64,000 nt of DNA from Flavobacteriales bacterium UBA5040 (GTDB taxonomy: Bacteria; Bacteroidota; Bacteroidia; Flavobacteriales; Weeksellaceae), in NCBI GenBank assembly GCA_002415135.1, contig DIBY01000009.1, positions 1-64,000 on the forward strand, in the 5' to 3' direction. The notes beneath the pieces were generated by a model. The model searched no databases, was not told where the DNA came from, and saw nothing but the letters and a program-made list of their open reading frames with translations. Shown piece by piece: positions 26,363 to 35,477 of this stretch; positions within the stretch are counted from its first letter, which is position 1; each line of letters opens with the position of its first letter. A program made the position numbers and the translations under genes.

Positions 26363-26419
26363 GAATTTGGATAATTAAATTTTAATGATTTGATTTACAT
26401 GATTGCAAATTAATCCATC

Positions 26420-26869
26420 ATGTTTAAAAAAGAAAAAAAAAGTCCTCAGGTTTGGTTGACCGTCTTGAGTATCGCACTCTATATTCTATCGATGTTTTTT
26501 ACACCTTTTTATGTTGCCAGTCCCAAGGCAGATATTTATTCCAACTCGTTTTTCATACTCCTTTCAGGATGGATGGCCGTTTTGGGAGGAGGATTGTTTC
26601 TAACGCTTATCTGGTTGGCAAATCCACTTTATATTTTTGGTGCTTTTCTGGTCCTGAATAAGGAGAAATTTGCAGTTATACCAGTTACTTTATCTTTATT
26701 GCTTGCCATTTACTTTACAACGTTGGATTCGGTAATGGACGGTGAAAGTGGAAAGACGACGGCCATCACCGAACTTGGAGCTGGGTTTTATCTTTGGATT
26801 TCAAGTTTTATCACGATGTTTGTTGTTGGAGTTTATTTGTTTGCTGAGAAAAAAGCAAGTAGTAGATAG
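26420..26869 (+). CDS. Hypothetical membrane protein
   Basis: I do not recognise this 149-residue protein. Four hydrophobic segments are visible: VWLTVLSIALYILSMFF, GWMAVLGGGLFLTLIW, VTLSLLLAIYFTTL and YLWISSFITMFVVGVYLF. They imply an inner-membrane protein with both ends short. It begins 57 bases after the ABC exporter and may share its transcript. Confidence 0.65.
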   Translation: MFKKEKKSPQVWLTVLSIALYILSMFFTPFYVASPKADIYSNSFFILLSGWMAVLGGGLFLTLIWLANPLYIFGAFLVLNKEKFAVIPVTLSLLLAIYFTTLDSVMDGESGKTTAITELGAGFYLWISSFITMFVVGVYLFAEKKASSR

Positions 26870-27019
26870 ATATAGTATACATTTACGTTTTATTTCCGGT
26901 AAAATTTGCTGAAAGATAAAGCATTGTACTATGCAGTAAGTATATAGAAAATCAGCGACATCAAATTGGAGAGGAAATAGTTTAACTGTTGCAAAAACTT
27001 TACAATTAATTAAATTATT

Positions 27020-27027
27020 TATTTTTG
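27020..27027 (+). promoter_or_regulatory. Probable -7 element of the HEPN gene
   Basis: TATTTTTG matches TAnnTTTG, 18 bases before the ATG at 27046. Confidence 0.45.
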
Positions 27028-27045
27028 TAATATAAATTCAATATT

Positions 27046-28254
27046 ATGACAAAAAAGTCTCCAGAACTATCTTCCATAAATTTACTATTGGAGAACTCGT
27101 CAATAATTAAAAATGGAGTTATTTGTGAAAAACCTTCTAAACAATTTTATTTAGAATCTGGACAATTAGTATTTAGTGGCACTAAGCAATATCAAATATT
27201 TAACAAAGAGAGCGAAAATTTATATTATAGAATCAGAGAGATATCAGATTTCTTCTCTGAAAAAACTTTTGCAAATTATTTATTTACTGAATTTATACCT
27301 ATTATTAAAAATGAAAATAGGGTTGTACTAGAAAACGATTTTAATTTACTTGTAACCTATTTTAAAAATCAAAAAATTAAAACCTATAAAATATCGCGAG
27401 AGATTCATGGCGTATATATTGAAAAAGATAAAATTAAATTGGGAGATTTTATAATTTTCAACACAGTAAAAAATAAAGAGACATTAAATAAATTTAGGAA
27501 ACTATGTGACGCTGACGAGATTCCTCAATTTCTAATTGAAATCGACATACATGCTAAAGATATCGATAAAGCAATCGAAATTGCTAATTTGAAGTTTGAA
27601 CAATTTGAAAATATTATCGCATTCATAGTTGGTGACCTATCACGAAAGAAAAATATAAAAATCGTAAATAAAATTGATACAACTAGTAAAAAAATTTTTA
27701 TTAGTTCAGAGAAAAAAATAAGTCACAGAGAAAATTCAAATTATTCATTAATAATAGATTTGGATGAAGAATATTTTATCAATAAACAATTGGGGAATGA
27801 TAAAATTTGGAAATTATTTTCAACAGAAAGCAGTAATGATTTAGAAAAAAGAATAAAAAATTCAATAGAATGGGCTGGAAAGGCATTAAAAGATGAAAAT
27901 GATGCAAAAGTTTTAATTCAATTTATGTTCGCAATTGAATGTGCTCTACACATTCAACCAAAAAACACGATTATTAATTCTTCCATATTAAGTTTAATTA
28001 GTGATAATATTGCTTTTTTATTATACGACGATTTTGATAATAGAAAAATGATTTCATCAACATTTAAAGATTTATATCAAAAACGCTCAGATATCGTTCA
28101 CGGTTCTAGTCAAAATGTAAAATCTCAGGATTTAAATAAAGCTTTTCATCTTTGTAAATCAATCGTAAAAAAACTTTTAACAGATGAAACATATTTAACT
28201 TTTTCTACAGCAGAAAAATTAGGTGAGCACTTGACTAATCAAAAGTTTAAGTAA
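27046..28254 (+). CDS. Apea-like HEPN domain protein, putative defence gene
   Basis: The 402-residue protein ends in a helical domain (about 275-390) with KRSDIVHG, where R347 and H352 give the R-x4-H motif of HEPN RNases in an Apea-like setting. Upstream helices (VLIQFMFAIECALHIQPK) fit the same domain. The first 260 residues are not recognised and may sense a trigger. The gene is much richer in A and T than the metabolic genes beside it, suggesting transfer. It stands alone with no attC-like site around it. Anti-phage or toxin function is inferred. Confidence 0.6.
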   Translation: MTKKSPELSSINLLLENSSIIKNGVICEKPSKQFYLESGQLVFSGTKQYQIFNKESENLYYRIREISDFFSEKTFANYLFTEFIPIIKNENRVVLENDFNLLVTYFKNQKIKTYKISREIHGVYIEKDKIKLGDFIIFNTVKNKETLNKFRKLCDADEIPQFLIEIDIHAKDIDKAIEIANLKFEQFENIIAFIVGDLSRKKNIKIVNKIDTTSKKIFISSEKKISHRENSNYSLIIDLDEEYFINKQLGNDKIWKLFSTESSNDLEKRIKNSIEWAGKALKDENDAKVLIQFMFAIECALHIQPKNTIINSSILSLISDNIAFLLYDDFDNRKMISSTFKDLYQKRSDIVHGSSQNVKSQDLNKAFHLCKSIVKKLLTDETYLTFSTAEKLGEHLTNQKFK

Positions 28255-28293
28255 ATATCTATTCATAATACTCTTCGATTACCGCAATTTAAT

Positions 28294-28338
28294 AATGATA
28301 AAAAAACACTTCCCTAACGAGAAATGTTTTTATCATTA
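28294..28338. terminator. Bidirectional terminator between the HEPN gene and scoA
   Basis: AATGATA..AAAAACA and TGTTTTTATCATT face each other around CTTCCCTAACGAGAAA. The stem has A and T tracts on both strands, so it can end both converging genes. Confidence 0.7.
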
Positions 28339-28354
28339 GTTAAATCATTAACTT

Positions 28355-29056
28355 CTAAGCTCTCTTCCTAACTGTTCTCTGTTCAATTCTTTTCTCAAAC
28401 TTCTCGCCCTGAAAAATACGTTGAACCATAATTCCGGGAATATGGATTTCGTTCGGATCCAATTCTCCTGGTGCAAACAATTCTTCTACTTCTGCTATGG
28501 TGATTTTTCCACTTCCCGCCATCGGTGCATTGAAGTTTCGGGCAGTTCCTTTGAATATTAAATTTCCGGCGTGATCTCCTTTCCAGGCTTTAACGATGGA
28601 ATAATCTGCTTTGAAAGCGTGTTCTAAAATATGCATTTTGCCGTCGAAATCTTTGGTTTCTTTTCCTTCAGCGACTTCTGTTCCGTAACCTGCCGGAGTA
28701 TAGAAAGCTGGAATTCCGTGTTGTGCGGCGCGGCACTTTTCGGCCAAAGTTCCTTGTGGTGTTAATTCTACATCGAGTTCACCAGAAAGCATCTGTCTTT
28801 CGAATTCAGCATTTTCACCAACATAAGACGCGATCATTTTCTTGATCTGTTTTTTCTGTAACAATAATCCTAACCCGAAATCATCAACGCCGGCGTTATT
28901 AGAAATACAGGTTAAATCGGTGACATTACTTTCTACCAAAGCATTAATCGAATTTTCGGGAATTCCGCAAAGGCCGAATCCACCTACGATCAAAGTCATT
29001 CCATCACTGATTCCAGCAATCGCTTCTTTGGCATTTTTTACTCTTTTATCAATCAT
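28355..29056 (-). CDS. scoA: 3-oxoacid CoA-transferase subunit A
   Basis: I chose the start at 29056 (MIDKRVKNAKEAIAGI), since this matches the family N-terminus and follows a GTGAAG-type site after the upstream stop codon. The 233 residues contain LIVGGFGLCGIPENSI and the GHAGNLIFKGTARNFNAPMA segment of the alpha subunit. It pairs with scoB (23796) to activate acetoacetate. The bdhA stop lies 12 bases upstream, so 3-hydroxybutyrate oxidation and acetoacetate activation are encoded in one transcript. Confidence 0.93.
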   Translation of the reverse strand: MIDKRVKNAKEAIAGISDGMTLIVGGFGLCGIPENSINALVESNVTDLTCISNNAGVDDFGLGLLLQKKQIKKMIASYVGENAEFERQMLSGELDVELTPQGTLAEKCRAAQHGIPAFYTPAGYGTEVAEGKETKDFDGKMHILEHAFKADYSIVKAWKGDHAGNLIFKGTARNFNAPMAGSGKITIAEVEELFAPGELDPNEIHIPGIMVQRIFQGEKFEKRIEQRTVRKRA

Positions 29057-29067
29057 AATCTTCACTT

Positions 29068-29838
29068 TTATTGTGCACTCCAACCTCCGTCCAACGTAAA
29101 CATTGAGCCAGAAACGGTGGTAGCATTTTCTGCAGCTAAAAATACGGCAATTTCTCCAATTTTCTCAATCGGAACGAAACTTTTTACCGCTTGTTTTTGC
29201 AACATTACTTTTTCCACGACTTCTTCTTCGGTCATATTGTGCGCTTTTGCCTGATCTTTTATCTGTCCTTCAACGAGTGGCGTTTTCACATAACCCGGAC
29301 AAATTGCATTGCAAGTCACATTAAAAGCAGCGCCTTCTAAAGCCAAAACTTTGGTCAATCCCACTACTCCATGTTTAGCGGTTACGTAAGCCGATTTAAA
29401 CTCAGAAGCACGGATTCCGTGAACGGAAGAAACATTAATAATCCGTCCGAACTTTTGGTCTTTCATTTTTTTGAAAACTGCTTTTGAAGCATAGAAAACC
29501 GAGTTCATATTTAAAGCAATAATTTGCTGGTATTTTTCAATCGGAAAATCTTCAATCGGAGAAACATACTGTATTCCGGCATTATTCACGAGAACATCAA
29601 CCGAACCCATTTCTGCATAAGCGAAATCTACCAATTCCTGAACGCCTTCCGGAGTCATGAGATTAGAGTTTTTGAAAACGGTTTTTACGCCATACTTCTC
29701 GCCAATCGATTTTGCGATTTCTGCGCCGTCTTCTTCCAAACCATTAAAAATCACGTTGTCACCATTCTTAGCAAACGCTTCGGCGATTCCTAAACCGATT
29801 CCGCTGGTACTGCCAGTTATTAAAACATTACGACTCAT
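29068..29838 (-). CDS. bdhA: 3-hydroxybutyrate dehydrogenase
   Basis: The 256-residue short-chain dehydrogenase has the NAD site TGSTSGIGLG (9-18), NNAG (85-88) and the triad Ser138, Tyr151, Lys155 in VSSVHGIRASEFKSAYVTAK. The pattern fits D-3-hydroxybutyrate dehydrogenase (AYVTAKHGVVGLTKVLALE). It oxidises 3-hydroxybutyrate to acetoacetate. The neighbours scoA and a hydrolase with overlapping or touching ends support this role. A general SDR role cannot be fully ruled out. Confidence 0.85.
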   Translation of the reverse strand: MSRNVLITGSTSGIGLGIAEAFAKNGDNVIFNGLEEDGAEIAKSIGEKYGVKTVFKNSNLMTPEGVQELVDFAYAEMGSVDVLVNNAGIQYVSPIEDFPIEKYQQIIALNMNSVFYASKAVFKKMKDQKFGRIINVSSVHGIRASEFKSAYVTAKHGVVGLTKVLALEGAAFNVTCNAICPGYVKTPLVEGQIKDQAKAHNMTEEEVVEKVMLQKQAVKSFVPIEKIGEIAVFLAAENATTVSGSMFTLDGGWSAQ

Positions 29839-29839
29839 T

Positions 29840-30613
29840 TTATAAAAATTTTAGCAATTCTTGATTCAATTTTTCTGCCTGATCTAAAACAATTCCGTGA
29901 CGCGAATTTTCAATGACTACTAATTTAGCATTTTCCATTTTATTGGCGTACGCTTTTTTGTAATCCACCGAAGTATAATCCATATCGGACGCAATCACTA
30001 AAGTAGGGTGTTTAATTTCTGAAACTTTATCATCTAAACCCCATTCCATTAAAGAACCGAACGTATAAAGATAAGCATCTTCATCATTATCGATAATTCT
30101 TTGGTAGAATTCTTTTCGCCATTGCTGTTGACTTTCTTCGGGAAACATTCCGTTGGAAATAGTTTCGGCCAGCGCTTCAAACCCTTGGTCTTTAATAATT
30201 TTGGTTCGTGCAGCGAGCAGATCTACGCCTGAATCTTTCGCATTATTAAAGTCTGGCCCAGAATTGACAATGACTAATTTATCGACCATTTCGGGATGCG
30301 AATAAGCCATATTAAAGCAAACTGCGCCACCCATTGAAAAACCTACAAAACTTGCTTTTTTAATATTTAAAAATTTCAACAACTGAAAAATATCTTCGGT
30401 CATTATTTCCACCCCTTGTTTTTTTGGAACCCGTTCAGAATTTCCGTGGGCCCGAAAATCAGGTGCGATCACTCTCAACTTCTGGGATAAAACCGGGATC
30501 TGAAGATCCCAGTCTTTTTTTGTTGAACCTAAACCATGCAGAAGTACCACGACATCTCCTTTTCCTACATCTGCATAGTCTACATCAATCCCATTAATGG
30601 TTGTTAAAGCCAT
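29840..30613 (-). CDS. Cytoplasmic alpha/beta hydrolase
   Basis: The 257-residue protein has HGLGSTKKDW (oxyanion), GFSMGGAV with Ser93 as nucleophile, ASDMDYTSVDY (acid) and NSRHGIVLDQ (His). No signal peptide is seen. It resembles enol-lactonase or short-chain ester hydrolases. It ends one base before bdhA starts, so I infer that it hydrolyses an imported ester, perhaps an oligomer of 3-hydroxybutyrate, for BdhA. Confidence 0.8.
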   Translation of the reverse strand: MALTTINGIDVDYADVGKGDVVVLLHGLGSTKKDWDLQIPVLSQKLRVIAPDFRAHGNSERVPKKQGVEIMTEDIFQLLKFLNIKKASFVGFSMGGAVCFNMAYSHPEMVDKLVIVNSGPDFNNAKDSGVDLLAARTKIIKDQGFEALAETISNGMFPEESQQQWRKEFYQRIIDNDEDAYLYTFGSLMEWGLDDKVSEIKHPTLVIASDMDYTSVDYKKAYANKMENAKLVVIENSRHGIVLDQAEKLNQELLKFL

Positions 30614-30624
30614 TGATGAAAAAA

Positions 30625-32871
30625 TTAGTTGTTTTTATTTTTGAAGAAATCGAAGTTGTATTTAAACTCTAGAGAAACCAATCTTTTGATGAAAGGTGAA
30701 CCTGCAAATTCTCTGATATCAACATTGAATAAGTTGGTTACATTCGCTCCTAAAGTCATTCCGTTGCTGAAGTTATAACCCGCATTCATATCTACGGTGA
30801 AACCTCCCAGCTGTCCGTAATTCCAGGTTCTTCCGGCTGCATAATAAGCGTTTTCTGTAATATCGATGGTTCCGTTACCGTCTAAATCCTGCGTTTTTGC
30901 AGAGGTAGAAACGCCAGAGAAGAAATCATATTTCTGTACATATCTTCCGTAAACTGCACCAAAGAAAGTCGGCGTAGAATAGTTTAATCCAATGGACATT
31001 TTATTGGTCGGCGTGTTGATCGGCAAATCGGTATCGAGAACTTTACCATCTTTATTTCCGTCGTTATTTAAATCGTCTTTATCCAATTTACGTCCGAAAT
31101 ATGAATAGTTAACCACCGCTTTTAAAGCATCTGTAACATAATAGCTGAAACCTAAATCTACACCATACGTATCCACTTTTCCGAAGTTGGAATATGTTAA
31201 AACGAAGCCTGGATTTGCTCCGGCAATCGAAGAAATCGCCTGATCTCCTCTCTTAGTAACCGTTCTTCCGTTCGTTGCTAATTGCGTTAATGGACTGATG
31301 AAGTTTTCAGATAAATTATAGTAAGCATTTACATCCATGTAGAATTTCTTAGCGATATCTCCTTTGTAACCCATTTCAAATGAATTGATGGTTTCAACTT
31401 CTAAAGGTTTGATTTGCGTTCCGTCAGACAAAGTAAATCCAACCCCATTTCCGAGAATTAGACCTCCAAATAAATATCCTTCTAAATTTAATAATGAAGG
31501 CACTGCCATTCCTTTACCGTACGTTAAACGGAACGTTCCGTCGCCTAATTTTTTGGTAATCGCTGCTTTTGGTAACAGGTTGGTTCCATAATAATCGTGG
31601 TTATCAACTCTCAACGCCGCCAAGAATCCCCAGCCATTCATTTTGTATTCTGCCTGTCCGTAAACACCAACTTGGTTCACGTTGATCGGACCATCAAAAT
31701 CAAGCATGTAAGTATTTTTAGTGAAAGCCATATCACGCTGGAACTGTGCACCACCAATTAAAGTAAAAGCGCCCCAAGTATTGTTGTACTGACCTTCGGC
31801 TACGAATCTTTTGGAATCATCCTTGAATCTCGAGCCTCTTTTCAAGGCTAAACCTGCCGTTGGAGTTGCACCAAACCACTGTTCGTCGTATGATCTTTCT
31901 CTTGCAACAGCATCAGAAAAGCCTGCATTAATAAACGACACATAATTCTGCGTTCTTTGGTTCATTGCATACGTATCTTCGGTATTACTCCACTGATAGT
32001 AAGAATTTAAGAAAAATCTTGGGTGAATAAATTTCAATTGTAATTCATCAATATTCCAGTCTTTAATTGCATTACGACCCGCACTAGTCACTCCAATATT
32101 GTTGTTATTACTGTGTCCGTAGTACGCCACCAATTCTGATAACGAACCTACTTTATAATTTAATTGCGTATTGAATTTCGTACTGTTGAAATCTCTGTCT
32201 AAATCAAGTTCTTTGTAGGCTTTATTGTTTACGTAGACAGAATCTGTGTAATCAAATTCAGTTCCTTGCGTATGTTCAGCAGCTAATTTAAACGCAAACT
32301 TTTCACCGATTGCCTGTGCATGGCGAAGACGGGACGTAAATACATTTTGATTTCCGATCCCTAATGCGATGGTCGTTCCTTGCGAACGGAAAGGATTTTT
32401 ACTTAAAGTGTTCACCAAACCATTATGAGCATTCGGTCCGTAAAGTGTTCCGTTTGGTCCTAACAGGATTTCTACTCTATCGATATCTTCTTTAATCACG
32501 GTACTGAATGTTCCGAAAGGAAGTCCGGTTGCAATTAAAGTGGAAATACGATCATCAGTTACCTGTAAGTTTTTCGAGTTAAAAGCCGAGTTAAAACCAC
32601 GAATATTGATTCCGGTTCCTAAAACTCCAGCTCTTACAAAATCAACTCCTTTCTGTCTTGCTGCCAATTCACCGACATTGAAACTGGTGAACTGTGCAAT
32701 ATCTTTCGCGGTGATGATATTTACGGTTGCGGGAACATCTACCACTTTCTGTAATTTCTTACTTGCAGAAACAGTTACCTCGTCTATATCTCTTACTCTT
32801 ACGGTATCAGCAACTTGTGCACTCGTAAAAACGACGCTCAAGAAAGATGCTAAAATGACTGATTTTTTCAT
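30625..32871 (-). CDS. TonB-dependent receptor in the 3-hydroxybutyrate-type locus
   Basis: The 748-residue protein has a signal peptide (about 1-18, VFTSAQ), a plug with VRDIDEVTVSASKKLQKVVDVPATVNII and RVEILLGPNGTLYGPNAHNG, and a barrel ending in FKYNFDFFKNKNN. It carries the TonB-box-like start but no carboxypeptidase-like domain or SusD partner. Its gene follows 150 bases after a helical protein and precedes the hydrolase by 11. From context it may bring in an ester or oligomer used by the downstream enzymes; the ligand is not shown by the sequence. Confidence 0.85.
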   Translation of the reverse strand: MKKSVILASFLSVVFTSAQVADTVRVRDIDEVTVSASKKLQKVVDVPATVNIITAKDIAQFTSFNVGELAARQKGVDFVRAGVLGTGINIRGFNSAFNSKNLQVTDDRISTLIATGLPFGTFSTVIKEDIDRVEILLGPNGTLYGPNAHNGLVNTLSKNPFRSQGTTIALGIGNQNVFTSRLRHAQAIGEKFAFKLAAEHTQGTEFDYTDSVYVNNKAYKELDLDRDFNSTKFNTQLNYKVGSLSELVAYYGHSNNNNIGVTSAGRNAIKDWNIDELQLKFIHPRFFLNSYYQWSNTEDTYAMNQRTQNYVSFINAGFSDAVARERSYDEQWFGATPTAGLALKRGSRFKDDSKRFVAEGQYNNTWGAFTLIGGAQFQRDMAFTKNTYMLDFDGPINVNQVGVYGQAEYKMNGWGFLAALRVDNHDYYGTNLLPKAAITKKLGDGTFRLTYGKGMAVPSLLNLEGYLFGGLILGNGVGFTLSDGTQIKPLEVETINSFEMGYKGDIAKKFYMDVNAYYNLSENFISPLTQLATNGRTVTKRGDQAISSIAGANPGFVLTYSNFGKVDTYGVDLGFSYYVTDALKAVVNYSYFGRKLDKDDLNNDGNKDGKVLDTDLPINTPTNKMSIGLNYSTPTFFGAVYGRYVQKYDFFSGVSTSAKTQDLDGNGTIDITENAYYAAGRTWNYGQLGGFTVDMNAGYNFSNGMTLGANVTNLFNVDIREFAGSPFIKRLVSLEFKYNFDFFKNKNN

Positions 32872-33021
32872 AATCCTATTAATTTTTTTAATTATCTGTA
32901 CAATGATAAGCGAAGTTCATTAACGAAAATTAACAGAATTAAAAATTTTAAGGTATGACTTGGTTAATAAATGGATTGCTTAATAAAATTTACCATCATT
33001 AATCGCTTATCAAATGAAGTT

Positions 33022-34440
33022 CTAGTTAAGGTATGACTTAAAAAAAGTTTTAAGTTCCGGAAGATTTTTAGACAATAGATCTGCATTTTCCTGAATGAGA
33101 TATTGATTGCTTTCAGTGACCTTGACCTCGGTTAAACTTCCAGTCAATGTATTGAAATATTTCTCTTTCGAAATTTTATTTTCTAAAAAAGAAGCGGTCG
33201 TAATGACCCAAAGCAGATTCGGTACAAAGTTTTCTGATTTTTTACGCAAACACTCCAGTTCAGGAAGATTAAACTTTTTACCAAGTTGTAAAATGGTGGC
33301 GTAATTTTCATTTTTATACAACACATTCAGATAAGAAGTAAAGAAATGATGCCATCTTAATTTTAGGATTTCCGATTCATATTTTTGAAGGAAATAGATG
33401 CCGATATTCTCTGCTTTCTTATTTAAATTCAGCTCACTTAAAGCCCGTAAATAGTATGAAATATAAATAATTCGTTGAAGGCTGTTTTGCGTTTTTTCAT
33501 AAACAGAATGATAGGATTCTAATAAATCTAAAGCGTCTTTATGCTGACTGAGACGCAAATAAATGGAAACTAAATTATTGACATACATCAAAGTATCTTC
33601 ATTGGTTTGCCTTAAGGAAAGTTTGCCAAAATAAATAGCTTCTTCATACTTTCTTTGTTTGGAATGAAGCAAGACCCGACTCGAATAATAGTTGTATAAA
33701 AGTCTTCGGCAATACAAATTTCCCTGACTAAAAAAACCATCAATCTGATCAAAAATCGTTTGCAACTGTTTGAGATTTCCCGTCGTGTTGTACATAAAAG
33801 CCAATAAAATAAAAGCTTTGTAGCGATTATTTCCATTGATGGTTTCAGTTTCGAAAACTTTTTTCAGCCACTTTTCCCAGTGAACAGAAGTTTCGGAAGT
33901 GCGGGTAAACTGGTCTGTAATTTCGATGGTTGCCTGATAGAGCTTCTCCTCTATTTCCTTAGCGCGATTGTAGGATTCACCGTATTTTTCAAGAAAATCA
34001 GAAATGATAACATGATCATCATAGCGCATTCTGATCAGCAGATAAGACCGATAATCCCGAATGGTTTGATATAAAATTTGAAAATTGAAGGTAATGCCTT
34101 TGTAGTTTTTGACATAATCGATCAGCACTTTTTCTTCAGCTGAAGTGATTAGATCCAGCGCTAATTTTTTATTAAAATCAAGCAGCCATTCAGCCACTTG
34201 ATCAACATCACGCAGGCTTAGTTTCTTCTCAGCCCAGGTTTTTATGTGATGGTATTTCCTTTTATCGAAGTCTGTATTGAAAGACTTCTCATCTTCCGGT
34301 TCCAGAGAATTATGAATTAGATTTTGAAAAATTTCGCGCTTATCGTCTTCCTGAAAATTTCCTAAACTTTGCAGATATTTCGCTTCATGTGGCAAAAGCG
34401 CTTTGCTGAAATCTTCAAAAACTTTTAATTTCGGTTTCAT
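33022..34440 (-). CDS. Hypothetical helical-repeat (TPR-like) protein
   Basis: The 472-residue cytoplasmic protein is nearly all alpha-helical. Repeats such as KYEEAIYFGKLSLRQTN, HKDALDLLESYHSVYEKT and NKKAENIGIYFLQKYES suggest TPR-like units at about 250-380. I cannot name a family. Its start overlaps the stop of the lipoprotein hydrolase gene by one base, so it is part of the same transcript. It may be a regulator or scaffold. Confidence 0.7.
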   Translation of the reverse strand: MKPKLKVFEDFSKALLPHEAKYLQSLGNFQEDDKREIFQNLIHNSLEPEDEKSFNTDFDKRKYHHIKTWAEKKLSLRDVDQVAEWLLDFNKKLALDLITSAEEKVLIDYVKNYKGITFNFQILYQTIRDYRSYLLIRMRYDDHVIISDFLEKYGESYNRAKEIEEKLYQATIEITDQFTRTSETSVHWEKWLKKVFETETINGNNRYKAFILLAFMYNTTGNLKQLQTIFDQIDGFFSQGNLYCRRLLYNYYSSRVLLHSKQRKYEEAIYFGKLSLRQTNEDTLMYVNNLVSIYLRLSQHKDALDLLESYHSVYEKTQNSLQRIIYISYYLRALSELNLNKKAENIGIYFLQKYESEILKLRWHHFFTSYLNVLYKNENYATILQLGKKFNLPELECLRKKSENFVPNLLWVITTASFLENKISKEKYFNTLTGSLTEVKVTESNQYLIQENADLLSKNLPELKTFFKSYLN

Positions 34441-35390
34441 TATTTAACTAGCATAAATTCTTTGATCTCTTTGTTGACTTCGACTGGTTTTTCAAACTGA
34501 AGAAAATGGCCTGCTTCATCAATCATGACCAATTTACTGTTTTTAAAAGACTCTTGAGCCGTTTTCGATAAAGCATCAATCGTCAATGTTGGATGTAAAT
34601 ATTTGTTCGGAATCAGCATATCATTTTTAGAAAAAAGAATTAAAGTCGGTGTTTTAATTTTAGCTAAATCATCTGTGACTTTATCATCCAACATTCCGGT
34701 TACACTTTTTTGGATGGCGATCGCATGGGCTTCAAAATCTGAAGCTTTCACAATATTTTTTCTATCCTGAATCATTTGCTCTGCTTCTTTTGGCATTTTG
34801 TAAAAGTTCAGCAAATAATTACGGTCGATTTGTTCTTCGGAAGTTGCCATGATTGTTTTAGGATTCATCACCATTTTCATGGCATTGCCTTCAAACTCGT
34901 TAAATTCTTCAACTCCTGCTGGTGCAATTAAAATCAGTTTGTCTAATTTTTCGGGATACTTTGAAGCAAATTTAATGGAAGCTTGTCCGCCCATAGAATG
35001 TCCAACTAAGGTGAATTTATTGATTTTCAGTTTCTCGGTAAATTCTTTTAAAATCTCAGCGAAATAACTTGCCGTAAACTCATCCGCATTTTTATACGAT
35101 CTTCCATAACCTGGCAAATCGATTGCGATACAAATGAAATCCTTTTTAAGCTCTTCAATATTCCTATACCAGGCATCGGAATTGCTGCTGAGACCGTGAA
35201 CAAAAATCAAAACCTGTTTACCCTTTCCTTCTTTTTGATAAGCAATTTCACCCTCTTTTAACTGAAGATATTTGGTGGGAAAATGATAAGGTAAAAGTAG
35301 ATCTCTCATCGAGTTGGTATTTGTCTTTGTGTTTTGAACCGTGCATTGCAAAAAAAATAGGCTGAGTAAAAGCAGAACAATATTTTTCAT
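34440..35390 (-). CDS. Lipoprotein alpha/beta hydrolase
   Basis: The 316 residues begin with a lipoprotein signal MKNIVLLLLSLFFLQC (Cys16). The hydrolase has FVHGLSSNSDAW, Ser132 in GHSMGGQAS, an acid in FSKNDMLIP and His in DEAGHFLQFE. It would act in the envelope on an ester before or after the TonB receptor. It lies 87 bases downstream of an acyl-CoA synthetase gene on the same strand. Confidence 0.85.
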   Translation of the reverse strand: MKNIVLLLLSLFFLQCTVQNTKTNTNSMRDLLLPYHFPTKYLQLKEGEIAYQKEGKGKQVLIFVHGLSSNSDAWYRNIEELKKDFICIAIDLPGYGRSYKNADEFTASYFAEILKEFTEKLKINKFTLVGHSMGGQASIKFASKYPEKLDKLILIAPAGVEEFNEFEGNAMKMVMNPKTIMATSEEQIDRNYLLNFYKMPKEAEQMIQDRKNIVKASDFEAHAIAIQKSVTGMLDDKVTDDLAKIKTPTLILFSKNDMLIPNKYLHPTLTIDALSKTAQESFKNSKLVMIDEAGHFLQFEKPVEVNKEIKEFMLVK

Positions 35391-35477
35391 ATCGACATCT
35401 ATGTTTAATTATTTTTTGAAGGAGTCGCCGACCTTTGATGCAATTTAATTTTTTAAATATAAAAGGACGATCACCTA

